A DNA stretch of 64,000 nt from JADGHX01 sp037200125 (lineage in GTDB: Bacteria; Pseudomonadota; Gammaproteobacteria; Steroidobacterales; Steroidobacteraceae), in contig JBBCGS010000007.1 in the NCBI GenBank assembly GCA_037200125.1, positions 682,001-746,000 on the forward strand, given 5' to 3'. Position numbers and translations under genes: made by a program. Positions 55,175-63,803 of the stretch are shown one piece after another. The notes beneath the pieces were generated by a model. The model was given only the letters and a program-made list of their open reading frames with translations. It searched no databases and was not told the DNA's origin. Numbering within the stretch: position 1 is the stretch's first letter; every line of letters begins with the position of its first letter.

Positions 55175-55837
55175 GTGAAGAACTATTTGAGATCGTTACT
55201 GGCTATTCCCGTGTTTCTCGTGCTGTCCGCATCGGCCGCTGCCGCACCCATCGCTGAATGGGAACTGGGCCTCGTTTTGACGCGAAACCCCGATCCGGGG
55301 CAAGGCGCCACGTTGTACACCACCTGCTCTGCGTGTCACGGCCCGAAGGGGGAGGGCGCGAGTGACGGCACGGTCCCCGCTATTGCGGGTCAGTGGTACA
55401 CCATCGTCGCGAAGCAGATCGTCGACTTTCGCGCCGGTGCGCGCAACGATCCTCGCATGGAGCACTTCACGGATCGACGACATCTGTCTTTCTCGCAGCC
55501 TGTAGCGGATGTCGCGCTGTACATTGCCCGGCTTCCACTTCCCACCCCCAAGGCCGCCCCCGCAGGCACGAATGTCGATCGCGGAGCCATGCCATACGCA
55601 CGTGTCTGCGCCCGATGTCACGGTGAGCTGGGCGAGGGAAAGGAAGACACGCTCGCTCCGCGCCTTGCGGGTCAGCACTACAGATATATTCTCAAGCAGC
55701 TCGATGCCGCTCCGAATGGGGAGCGCAAGACCATGATCCAGAGCCACGCCGGACTGCAGAAGCTGCTCGCGCGCGAGGATATCGAAGCGGTCGCCGCCTA
55801 TCTCACGATGTTGGGGCCTGGTCGTCGAGAGCAATGA
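55175..55837 (+). CDS. Di-heme cytochrome c (c4 type)
   Basis: 220 residues with a GTG start at 55175, a signal peptide (LLAIPVFLVLSASAAAAP) and two heme-c domains: CSACH at about residue 49 and CARCH at about residue 147. The tandem arrangement with AGQWYTIVAKQIVDFRAG and AGQHYRYILKQLD is typical of cytochrome c4. A periplasmic electron carrier. Its stop overlaps the next cytochrome gene (ATGA). Confidence 0.9.
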   Translation: MKNYLRSLLAIPVFLVLSASAAAAPIAEWELGLVLTRNPDPGQGATLYTTCSACHGPKGEGASDGTVPAIAGQWYTIVAKQIVDFRAGARNDPRMEHFTDRRHLSFSQPVADVALYIARLPLPTPKAAPAGTNVDRGAMPYARVCARCHGELGEGKEDTLAPRLAGQHYRYILKQLDAAPNGERKTMIQSHAGLQKLLAREDIEAVAAYLTMLGPGRREQ

Positions 55838-56271
55838 GCGTGCCGCTGGTACCGCCTCTTGCCTGGCTGGCGCTCACAGTAGCGCTTTCGGCGTGCGCGT
55901 CCGGAGAAGGAGGGCGATCTGCCGCCTCGGGTTCACAGGTTGCGGGCGGTGAACGCATATATAAGTTGTCCTGCGCGGCCTGTCATGGGGCGGATGCCCG
56001 GGGAACCGGACCGGTCGCGCCGCTGCTGACGGTGCCAGTACCCGACCTGACGCGTGTCGCCCAGCGCCACGGCGGCGAGTTTCCGGAGCTGGAGATCTTT
56101 CGCATCATCGACGGCCAGTCGGATCTTGCAGGTCACGGGCCGCGACACATGCCGGTGTGGGGTTATGAGTTCTTCGGCGACGACGCTGACGACGAAGTGG
56201 CGCATCGGCGGGCGACCGACAAGGTGGATCGGCTGGTCGCTTACCTGCGCTCGATTCAGCGTACCGACTGA
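55834..56271 (+). CDS. Lipoprotein cytochrome c, second copy
   Basis: 145 residues, lipobox LSAC at about residues 18-21, single heme-c CAACH, and RHMPVWGYEFF as probable Met ligand region. It resembles the lipoprotein cytochrome at 49852-50304 in size and in the VPDLTRVAQRHGGEFP segment. Coupled to the di-heme cytochrome gene by an ATGA overlap. Confidence 0.87.
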   Translation: MSVPLVPPLAWLALTVALSACASGEGGRSAASGSQVAGGERIYKLSCAACHGADARGTGPVAPLLTVPVPDLTRVAQRHGGEFPELEIFRIIDGQSDLAGHGPRHMPVWGYEFFGDDADDEVAHRRATDKVDRLVAYLRSIQRTD

Positions 56272-56286
56272 CTGCGGTTACCAGCC

Positions 56287-57328
56287 GTGCGCCATTGCCT
56301 ATCCCTCCTGTTTCTTCTCGTACCCGCATGGGCCATGGCCGGCGGGACGCCCGTGTGGTTTCACGATGGTCAGCTCAGCCTCGCCGGAACGCAGCTGCTG
56401 AGCGAGCTTGGGCGAGCCGACGAACGGGGCCTACTCGTATCCGACTACGACGCATCTTCTCTAGAGCTGCGCGTGAAGCAGGCGACTGTCGCCCACGGCG
56501 CGGCGCTGGAGCAGCTTGATGCCAACTTGAGCGCCGCCGCCGCGCGCATCGCATCGGATTTGCAGCAGGGTCGAGTCAAGCCAGCCGAGGTTGGCTACGA
56601 CCTCGATCTCCCGCAGGGACGCTTTGACGCCGCGGCAGCCGTGAAACTGATGGCCAGCTCGTCCAACGTCGCCGCGACACTGGATGCCATGGAACCACAG
56701 CTTCGTCACTACGCGCTCCTGAAGAAGGCGCTGGCGAAATATCGCGTTCTGGATGCCACCCAGCGGGACCTCGTTCGGCTTCCCGCGTTGCCACGACATT
56801 CGGAGGAAGCCGGGTTGGCTCGAAAGTCACGACTACGAAATCGTGCGTGGTCAGGGCGACGACGCGCGTGGGCTGCCCGTCACCGCGGAGAACATCGAGT
56901 TGCTCGCGAGCGGCACCTTGCGACTGAGGCAGAAGGCAGGGCCTTCCAATGCCCTTGGGCACGTGAAGTTCATGTTCCCCAACCGGCACAACGTCTACCT
57001 GCACGATACGCCGGCGCGCGACCTCTTCAACCGCAGCCGCCGAGCCTTCAGTCACGGGTGCATCCGGGTGTCCGATCCGATGGCGCTGCTGGCACACGTC
57101 ATGCGGGATGATCCGACGTGGACGACGGAACGTCGCGATCGAGCCCTCGCGCTCGACACGCCGACACGTGTACCGCTCGCACATCCGGTTCCGGTGTTCA
57201 TTCTCTACGGCACGGCACTCGCCACCGAAGCCGGCGCGGTGCTCTTTTTCGATGACCTGTACGGGCAGGACGCGCCGCTGCTCGCCAAAATCGCCTCCCG
57301 GAGCGCCGCGCTACACAGAACTTCGTAG
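56287..57328 (+). pseudogene. L,D-transpeptidase (YcbB-like) with internal deletion and frameshift
   Basis: The N-terminus (signal peptide, then the YcbB-type LAGTQLLSELGRADERGLLVSDY region) runs in one frame to about 56795. The catalytic C-terminus begins in another frame at RKPGWLESHDYEIV and includes HDTPARDLFNRSRRAFSHGC, with the catalytic SHGCIR. About 150-200 residues that normally lie between, containing the peptidoglycan-binding part and the first half of YkuD, are missing. It is therefore a true pseudogene rather than a base-call problem. Confidence 0.8.
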
Positions 57329-57559
57329 TCGCATCGGGTTGCTCCGGAGGCTCGTGAGTCGAGCTCCGTGACAGGATTTCGCTGCCCTTCTGTCTGGGGC
57401 CGTCACGTCCGTGGACGTTGTGCGCGATGCCGGCGTGGAGGGCCCGCGCTGCGAAGTTTGTCGATTCGGCAGGTATTGGCTTATCGTCCGCATGGAGGGA
57501 CGCCTTGTCTCTCCACGGCTGTTCGGTATTCACCCTCGCGCTGGGCGTTTGGACCTCAA

Positions 57560-58516
57560 ATGGACTACCGACTGCTTGCGATTTTCGTCAACGTTCTTGC
57601 GAACCAACTCGGGCTGCCCGTGCCCGTCATTCCGACCCTGGTGGTTGGAGGAGCGCTGGCGGCCCAGGGAAGTCTGTCTCCCACCGCGTTTCTGGTTGCC
57701 GCGGTCTGCGCATGTCTTTGCGCCGACAGTGTGTGGTTTCTCGCGGGCCGCATCTACGGTAGCGGCGTAATGAAACTGCTCTGCCGGTTGTCTCTCACGC
57801 CCGACTCATGTGTGAGCAATACGCAGGCTCGGTTCGAGCGATTGGGAATCAACGCCGTATTGATATCGAAGTTCGTTCCGGGCCTCTCGCTCATTGCCCC
57901 TCCGCTTGCGGGTGCGATCGGGATGAGCTGGCTGCGTTTCCTCACCTTTGATGCAATGAGCTCGACGGCGTGGGTGATTCTTGCGGCGACTGTGGGCGTG
58001 GCATTCCATCGTCAGATTGAGCAGCTGATGCCGTTCGTAATGGAGTATCGAGTTCAGGCGGTCGTTGCGCTGTGCGCGATCCTGGTCGGATATGTCCTCT
58101 ACAAGTGGTGGGATCGCGCGCGATTCTTCTCGGCGTTGCGGATGGCACGCATTGAGGCAAGTGATCTGCATAGGCTGATCGCTAGCGGGGCGGCGCCGCT
58201 GATTGTGGATGTTCGCTCCACGATGGCTGTCGCTCTCGAGCCGCGGTGTATTCCGGGCGCGCTGCGGATCCCGCTGAACGAGGTCAGGGACAAGCTCCTC
58301 GGGCTGCCGCGCGAGCGCGAGATCGTCTCCTACTGCACGTGTCCGAATGAGGTCTCGGCGGCCGAGGTCGCGAAGATTCTGATGGACAATGGGTTCAGGC
58401 GAGTACGCCCCCTTCGAGGCGGTCTCGATGCCTGGATTGCCGCGGGCTACGCGGTTGACCCGATTCCGATTTCCGCGTCGGCCGCACTGTCGGCTGCGGT
58501 CGATTCAACTGCGTGA
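57560..58516 (+). CDS. DedA-family membrane protein fused to rhodanese domain
   Basis: 318 residues. The first about 200 form a DedA/SNARE-associated (VTT) domain with FVPGLSLIAPPLAGAIGMSW. The last 110 are a rhodanese domain with DVRSTMAVALEPRCIPGALR and active-site loop SYCTCPNEVSA. The start at 57560 is taken because the longer open frame upstream is not family-like. DedA proteins act as lipid scramblases or transporters; the rhodanese part suggests a sulfur-transfer or redox link. Confidence 0.85.
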   Translation: MDYRLLAIFVNVLANQLGLPVPVIPTLVVGGALAAQGSLSPTAFLVAAVCACLCADSVWFLAGRIYGSGVMKLLCRLSLTPDSCVSNTQARFERLGINAVLISKFVPGLSLIAPPLAGAIGMSWLRFLTFDAMSSTAWVILAATVGVAFHRQIEQLMPFVMEYRVQAVVALCAILVGYVLYKWWDRARFFSALRMARIEASDLHRLIASGAAPLIVDVRSTMAVALEPRCIPGALRIPLNEVRDKLLGLPREREIVSYCTCPNEVSAAEVAKILMDNGFRRVRPLRGGLDAWIAAGYAVDPIPISASAALSAAVDSTA

Positions 58517-58728
58517 ACGCCGCGCTGTCGTGCGAGCGAGGTCGCCGGATTCCGCGGTAGCGGTTACCGGTTCGGGCTCGCGCGCCAGTAGATCGGACAC
58601 CGTCACCAAGCGCTTTCCGGGCGGCGCGGTCCAGGCACGGCCGCTCATGGCGCGGCCTTTTGACCGCACGCGCCAATATCGGGTCCCGGTTTTCGTCAAT
58701 GCATGCCAGTGAACCTCGAGGTGGCGGC

Positions 58729-60408
58729 GTGCGGGCGACAAAAACGTGGGGCAGGGCGGTTCTGCTGGCGGCTTCCGGGATACTCGCGACTCATTCGGCG
58801 GCCGGCCAGACCGCGCGGGGGGACGTGTTCGCCACGCGCAGTCCGGACTATTACAACGTCGATGGCGCGGCGTGGAGCGTTCGTCACGATGCGGCCAACG
58901 GCACGGGCGCACCGCAGATCGGCCTCGATCCAAGCTATCCGTCGAGTGTGCCGGCCTGGGAAAAGATCAGGACACAATCGCCGCGCCAAGCGCAGCTTTT
59001 TCAACCGTGCGTCGAGCAATTCATCCAGGCGACGGACGAGATCCGGCGTGTTGCGCCGGGTATGCGACGTCCAGTCAATGCGAGCCTGGTGAATGGGGGC
59101 GTGAAGCGTGCGAATGCACTCATCAAGGCGGGCGACGAATGTATGCGGAGCGCGGAGAGCGGGAAGGGCATCGTGCTGCGGGGAGGTGTATCGACTGAGG
59201 GCGAGCCCGAGAATGGCGGTGGCTCGCCGCCGAACGGGGGCGTTCGTCCACCCGATTTTCCTTATGGAGTGCCGGGCAGGACGCCGCGCCAAGGTGGAAC
59301 GCCGACACCGCGCGACCCCGGAACCGGCGGCAATCCTTCGCGCCCCGGCGGTGGAACTCCGACGGGTCCCACGCAGCCGACGCAACCCGGCCCTGACGAT
59401 CTGCCGTTACCGCCTCCCGAGCAGCAGCAACTGAGGCGGCTCGCGGGGGAAGTGCAACGAATTGCGGATGACCCGTCGAAGGGTGCGCTCGCGGCCACGA
59501 ACCGATTCTTCCGCTGCCTTGCCGAGGCGATTGCGGCGGATCTGCAGTTCCTCGCGCAGCCGGGCTACGTGCCGGCACAACAAATGGCGCAGTCGCTGCA
59601 CGAAGGCACGTGGAACTACCTCACGAGCAACGCTTACGAAAACAATCGCCAGATGTTCGAAGGCGCGGTGCGAGCGCTTCAGAACTTTCAGAACGATCCC
59701 GCCTGCGGATTCGCCAACCTGGCGCCCGCAGCCGCGCAGATGGCGATCACTCACCGCGGGCCCATCGCCGCAACCGCGGGCCGTCTCAAGAACGCGGCGA
59801 ATGCGCTGAAGAAGATCAACACCGACAACATCCGCCGCATTCGAGGCTTCGGAACACCTCGACACGGCTCGCCTGCAAGGGGGATCAACCCATTCAATCC
59901 CGAGTGCGCGCCGAACATGTGTTTCCCTTCAGCGTTCGCGGAACTGATGTCGGAGGAGACAGGCGAGAAACTTGCCGCAATGCCTTACGCGGGCAACGTC
60001 GAAACGCAGATCGTCAAAGGCGTTCCGACGCAGGTGTACAACATCACGCACGAACCGACGGTTCAGGCGTTGCTGCGGGACTTCGTTGGCGAACGGCCGT
60101 TGCAGGGACCGAAGCTTTCCACGCAACGGCTCGAGAATCAGCGCTGGGGCAAGCCTTCGTCGATGAGCGTTCAGGATATCTCCAACGAGCTGCGGAGAGG
60201 CGGGCCTGGCGCGCGCGGGATGGTATTCATCGAGTATCCGCCCACCCCTGAAAATCCGCTCGGTACAGGCCACGTCGTCGTCGCGCGCAATGTCACGAAC
60301 GCGGTTGGGGTGACGAGAATACAGTTCACGGATCCGTCCAATGCGGGGATGAATGCGGCGGTCTTCTTTGAAGGAGCGGCGGGCACGTCGCTCTATCGGT
60401 TCAAGTGA
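58729..60408 (+). CDS. Secreted multi-domain protein with possible papain-like C-terminal domain
   Basis: 559 residues. GTG 58729 is used as start because GAGGTGG lies five bases upstream and a signal peptide follows (about residues 1-26, ending THSAAGQ). Residues about 160-230 form a Gly/Pro/Thr-rich linker. A helical middle follows. The C-terminal about 170 residues begin NPECAPNMCFPSAFAELMSE and contain GTGHVVVARN and FTDPSN, an order (Cys ... His ... Asp/Asn) that fits papain-fold peptidases or toxins. No immunity-like gene follows; the next gene is on the other strand. Assignment of the fold is inference. Confidence 0.65.
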   Translation: MRATKTWGRAVLLAASGILATHSAAGQTARGDVFATRSPDYYNVDGAAWSVRHDAANGTGAPQIGLDPSYPSSVPAWEKIRTQSPRQAQLFQPCVEQFIQATDEIRRVAPGMRRPVNASLVNGGVKRANALIKAGDECMRSAESGKGIVLRGGVSTEGEPENGGGSPPNGGVRPPDFPYGVPGRTPRQGGTPTPRDPGTGGNPSRPGGGTPTGPTQPTQPGPDDLPLPPPEQQQLRRLAGEVQRIADDPSKGALAATNRFFRCLAEAIAADLQFLAQPGYVPAQQMAQSLHEGTWNYLTSNAYENNRQMFEGAVRALQNFQNDPACGFANLAPAAAQMAITHRGPIAATAGRLKNAANALKKINTDNIRRIRGFGTPRHGSPARGINPFNPECAPNMCFPSAFAELMSEETGEKLAAMPYAGNVETQIVKGVPTQVYNITHEPTVQALLRDFVGERPLQGPKLSTQRLENQRWGKPSSMSVQDISNELRRGGPGARGMVFIEYPPTPENPLGTGHVVVARNVTNAVGVTRIQFTDPSNAGMNAAVFFEGAAGTSLYRFK

Positions 60409-60447
60409 GAGAGGTCGGGCGCCGACGCCTCCGACGACAGGCCCAGG

Positions 60448-61488
60448 CTATTTCTTCGAGGGCCTCTTGGCGGAGGCAAGGGTATCCTTGAGAACTGGTT
60501 TGTTCGCAGGTCTGCCCGTCCCTTCCGCCGATCGAAACCTCTGCCGATATTCCACCGGTCCGATTCGCAGGCGTCGAATAAATAGTCGCCGCAGTCCTTC
60601 GCCGCTATCGATCCCGCAGCGGGCGGCAACTTCCTTGATCGAAAGGTTTGAGCCTTCGAGATAGCGGCGTGCGGCATCGATTCTCGCGTCCTGAAGGAAC
60701 GAGATCAGCGTAACGCCGCTACCCTGGCTGAACACGCGCGACAGATTTCGCGAGCTCATGTTGAAGTGCTTTGCGATCGATTCAACGGAGTGATTGGCGG
60801 CGAGGGTGCGCAGTATGTAGTCCTGAATCGCGGCGACATCCGAGCCCACTCCCGCCTGCATTTCCAATAGCGGACTGAACTGCGACTGGCCTCCCGCGCG
60901 CCGCAGATACACGATCAGATACTTGGCGACGTCGAGCGCCATCTTCCTTCCGAAATCCTGTTCGATGAGGTTGAGCGACAGGTCGATTCCGGCGGTCACG
61001 CCGGCGGTGGTATAGATGGAGCCATCCTGCACGTAGATGCGATCCGGCTCGACCTTCGCGGTCGGAAACATGCTCTGCATCCGAGTCACGTCCATCCAGT
61101 GCGTGCTCACGATCTTGCGATCGAGGAGGCCGGCCGCTCCGATGGCGAAGCCGCCGTTGCAGATCGCCCCGAGGCGGCGACACGAACGGCGCTGCTGCAC
61201 GAGCCAGTCGCGAATCGTCGTGTCCTCCAGGATGTCGAACACACCCAGCCCGCCCGGAACCAGCACGGTATCGAACCGCGGGCAAGGATCGAAAATGGTG
61301 CGATCGGGATTGATCGTGATTCCGCTCGAGGACCGGATCGCCCCGCGTGTGGTGCCCACCGTCAGGATCTCGTATTCGGATTCGCCCTGACTCAGGACTT
61401 TCACTTCGCCGAACGCATCACTCGGGCCGGCCAGGTCCAGCAGCTGAAATCGCGGGAACAACAGCACACCGACGGAAATTTTGCTCAT
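60448..61488 (-). CDS. GlxA-family transcriptional regulator (DJ-1/PfpI + AraC HTH)
   Basis: 346 residues. The N-terminal DJ-1/PfpI-like domain (VGVLLFPRFQLLDLAGPSDA, ICNGGFAIGAAGLL) is followed by a C-terminal AraC HTH pair (VESIAKHFNMSSRNLSRVF and SIKEVAARCGIDSGEGLRRL). Such regulators often control nitrogen or quaternary-amine catabolism. It lies 57 bases after the nitrile hydratase accessory gene on the same strand and could be its regulator. Confidence 0.9.
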   Translation of the reverse strand: MSKISVGVLLFPRFQLLDLAGPSDAFGEVKVLSQGESEYEILTVGTTRGAIRSSSGITINPDRTIFDPCPRFDTVLVPGGLGVFDILEDTTIRDWLVQQRRSCRRLGAICNGGFAIGAAGLLDRKIVSTHWMDVTRMQSMFPTAKVEPDRIYVQDGSIYTTAGVTAGIDLSLNLIEQDFGRKMALDVAKYLIVYLRRAGGQSQFSPLLEMQAGVGSDVAAIQDYILRTLAANHSVESIAKHFNMSSRNLSRVFSQGSGVTLISFLQDARIDAARRYLEGSNLSIKEVAARCGIDSGEGLRRLFIRRLRIGPVEYRQRFRSAEGTGRPANKPVLKDTLASAKRPSKK

Positions 61489-61544
61489 ACCGGATTACTT
61501 TGAACCGAGCCGCCGGCCGCTGGCAAGTATCCAAAGGGCCGCCA

Positions 61545-61874
61545 TCACCGCTCGCCGGCCTGTTCGGCGATCTCCGCCGCACTGACGAGCTGGCTCTCTT
61601 CGAGCACCCGGATGAGCGCGATGAGAAAGCGTTCGTAGTAGTCCCACGCCGGCTGGTCGGCGCAGTCCGTCGCCTCCCATTCGCCGATCGAGCGGATCAG
61701 GTTCTGGCGGAACTCCTCCCACTCGAAGTGGCCTTCCTTCGAAACGGCCAGCGTGAGGCCGAACAACTGACGCTCCCACTCGCGCGTGAAGAGAAGCTTG
61801 CCCTGGCTACGGGGCGGGGTGTCTTTCTGGCCCAGCATGCGGGTCGCGGCGTATTCCTCGAATCGAGTGAACAT
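61545..61874 (-). CDS. Nitrile hydratase accessory protein
   Basis: 109 residues homologous to the N-terminal half of the beta subunit (FTREWERQLFGLTLAVSKEG, WEEFRQNLI, YYERFLIALIRVLEE). In cobalt-type systems the small activator protein (P14K/NhlE type) delivers the alpha subunit with bound metal by subunit swapping. Follows the alpha gene with ten bases between. Confidence 0.9.
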   Translation of the reverse strand: MFTRFEEYAATRMLGQKDTPPRSQGKLLFTREWERQLFGLTLAVSKEGHFEWEEFRQNLIRSIGEWEATDCADQPAWDYYERFLIALIRVLEESQLVSAAEIAEQAGER

Positions 61875-61884
61875 CGTGGCCCCT

Positions 61885-62511
61885 TCAAGCCGCCGCTGGA
61901 GAAGTCACGAGCGCGACACCCATCATCGCTTCGGGTGTGATCAGCGCGGCCAGCCTCTCCTCACTCCAGCCCTCCGTCCCCGCTGGCCGTTCCGGCACGA
62001 CGAACCAGCGGATCTGCGCGCTGCTGTCCCAGACCTTCACCTTGGTGGCCGCGCTGATGTCGACGCCTAACTCGCGCAGCACCGCGCGCGGCTCGCGCAC
62101 CCCGCGCGCACGGAAAACCGGATCTTTGTACCAGTAAGGCGGCAGCCCCAACACCGGCCATGGGTAGCACGAGCACAGCGTGCAGATGATGAGGTTGTGC
62201 ACGCCGGGCTCATTGGCGACGGCTTTCATGTGCTCGCCTTCGGCGCCTTGCATCCCTTGTGCGACGTTGAGCTCGGCAATGGCGGCGGGTGTATCGGCGA
62301 TGAGGCGACTTCTGAAGGCCGGGTCCGTCCAGGCTCGCGCAACGATGCGCGCGCCGTTGAACGGGCCCGCAATGGTCTCGAAGTGGCGCAGCACCGCGTC
62401 GACGGAGTCGCTGCCGATGACGCCCTTCTTGATCAGCAGCGCCTCGAGTGCGCGCACTTTCGCGGCACTTGCCGCTTCGCGTTCTTCGTCGTATTTGAAC
62501 AGGTTGCTCAT
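61885..62511 (-). CDS. nthA: Nitrile hydratase alpha subunit, cobalt type
   Basis: 208-residue metal-carrying subunit of the enzyme that hydrates nitriles to amides. The metal loop is CTLCSCYPW: threonine after the first Cys is the mark of cobalt-type enzymes, while iron-type have serine. The middle cysteines become oxidised. Start at 62511 gives MSNLFKYDEEREAASAAKVR; the open frame further upstream overlaps the beta subunit. Confidence 0.93.
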   Translation of the reverse strand: MSNLFKYDEEREAASAAKVRALEALLIKKGVIGSDSVDAVLRHFETIAGPFNGARIVARAWTDPAFRSRLIADTPAAIAELNVAQGMQGAEGEHMKAVANEPGVHNLIICTLCSCYPWPVLGLPPYWYKDPVFRARGVREPRAVLRELGVDISAATKVKVWDSSAQIRWFVVPERPAGTEGWSEERLAALITPEAMMGVALVTSPAAA

Positions 62512-62524
62512 GGTTCGTTCTCGT

Positions 62525-63271
62525 TCAGGCGCTGGGGGACCGCAGATAGGCTTCGAACAGATCGGCGTAGATCGTGGTGCCGGGCTCGCTGAGTTGCGGG
62601 CCCCAGATTTCCGCGGCACCGAAGGCCACGCGGTAGACAGGCATGGGGCCGCTGAGTCCGTCCGGATAGGTGGGCACGAAGTATTCGAAGGCGCCCGCGT
62701 ATACCTCATCTATGACGCCGGTCTTGTTGCGCAGGTATCCGGGCAGTCGCGTGTGATCCGCGGCGGGAGGATCGGCGACCTTCACCGTCTGTCCGTCCGC
62801 GAATCGGGGCGGCGCCTTCAGGTCACGCAGGCCAGAGTCTCCGCGCATCAGGTAGTCGGCGATCTGGCCCTGCAGCGCCGGATTCGGCTTGTCCGGCAGC
62901 GTTGCGCTCGGCGCATCGCGATAGTGAGTGATGTGCTCGGCAAGCTCTTCCGGGCTGATGTAGCCCTTGTCGATAAAGAACTGGCTGATGCCCATCAGCC
63001 ACTTCTCGTAGTAGCGAAACTTGAAGTACTCGAACGGGTGCATTCCTTCGGCGCCGGTGCGCAGCGAGGCCCACGTCCACGTGTCCTTGAACGAGACGGG
63101 TAAAGAGTCGACCGGATAGCGGGGAAGCGCGTCCTTCAGGTGCGAGCTCTCCGCCATCATGACCGTGTGGATGCCGAAGATTCGCCGCTCCCACGGCTGG
63201 ACGAATACTTTGGGCTCGACGTTGACCGGGCCCAGGTTTTCCAGGCCGCCGAGTGCGTGTTGCAGTTTCAT
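62525..63271 (-). CDS. nthB: Nitrile hydratase beta subunit
   Basis: 248 residues. N-terminal domain LQHALGGLENLGPVNVEPK and ERRIFGIHTVMMAES; C-terminal SH3-like barrel (FADGQTVKVAD, HTRLPGYLRNKTGVIDEVYA). The order beta-alpha-accessory is the usual one for cobalt-type operons. Thirteen bases separate it from nthA. Confidence 0.93.
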   Translation of the reverse strand: MKLQHALGGLENLGPVNVEPKVFVQPWERRIFGIHTVMMAESSHLKDALPRYPVDSLPVSFKDTWTWASLRTGAEGMHPFEYFKFRYYEKWLMGISQFFIDKGYISPEELAEHITHYRDAPSATLPDKPNPALQGQIADYLMRGDSGLRDLKAPPRFADGQTVKVADPPAADHTRLPGYLRNKTGVIDEVYAGAFEYFVPTYPDGLSGPMPVYRVAFGAAEIWGPQLSEPGTTIYADLFEAYLRSPSA

Positions 63272-63295
63272 GGTTACTCCGGAGTTGAAGGCGGA

Positions 63296-63796
63296 TCAGG
63301 CGAGTGTCGTGCGTTTCGCGGTGAGCGCATTCCCAAGCCACTCGGATACGAAGCCGAAGAGGGCGCCCACGATCAGCGCCGTGGCGGCGACGAGCGCAGG
63401 GTTGTCGATGCCGGCTGTCGTGATCGGCTTCCCGGTTGCGGCGGTCGTTCCGACGGTCGAAGCGAAACCCCACACAATTGCGGGCAGCACCCGCAGCAGC
63501 CCGATGTTCGAGGCCAGCACCATTGCGGCGCTGCCGATGCCGACCAGCACCGCGGCGGCAAGCGGGGAGCCGCCGGCCGATGCGATCGCAAGGAGGGTCA
63601 TGGAGCTGATCGCAAGACCGGTGAGATTCGAGACGATGCTCTGGACGAATCCCTTCTTGCCGCCGCCGACGATGAAGAACGACGCCCAGGCGATGAAGGT
63701 GACCCACACGGGAATGGGTAGGACCGTCGCGGTAATATAGGTATCGACGACGGCCAGCGCGCCGATGCTGATGGTCAATGCGGCTTTGGAGTTCAC
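63296..63796 (-). CDS. DUF1097 family membrane protein
   Basis: 166 residues, about five membrane helices, with the DUF1097 features PIPVWVTFIAWASFFIVGGG and VQSIVSNLTG. The start is GTG 63796, seven bases after the cobW-type stop, with GAGGG overlapping that stop. Related E. coli YcdZ is of unknown function. Location in the nitrile hydratase operon suggests substrate or metal transport, which is inference. Confidence 0.82.
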   Translation of the reverse strand: MNSKAALTISIGALAVVDTYITATVLPIPVWVTFIAWASFFIVGGGKKGFVQSIVSNLTGLAISSMTLLAIASAGGSPLAAAVLVGIGSAAMVLASNIGLLRVLPAIVWGFASTVGTTAATGKPITTAGIDNPALVAATALIVGALFGFVSEWLGNALTAKRTTLA

Positions 63797-63803
63797 GGTG
63801 CCC

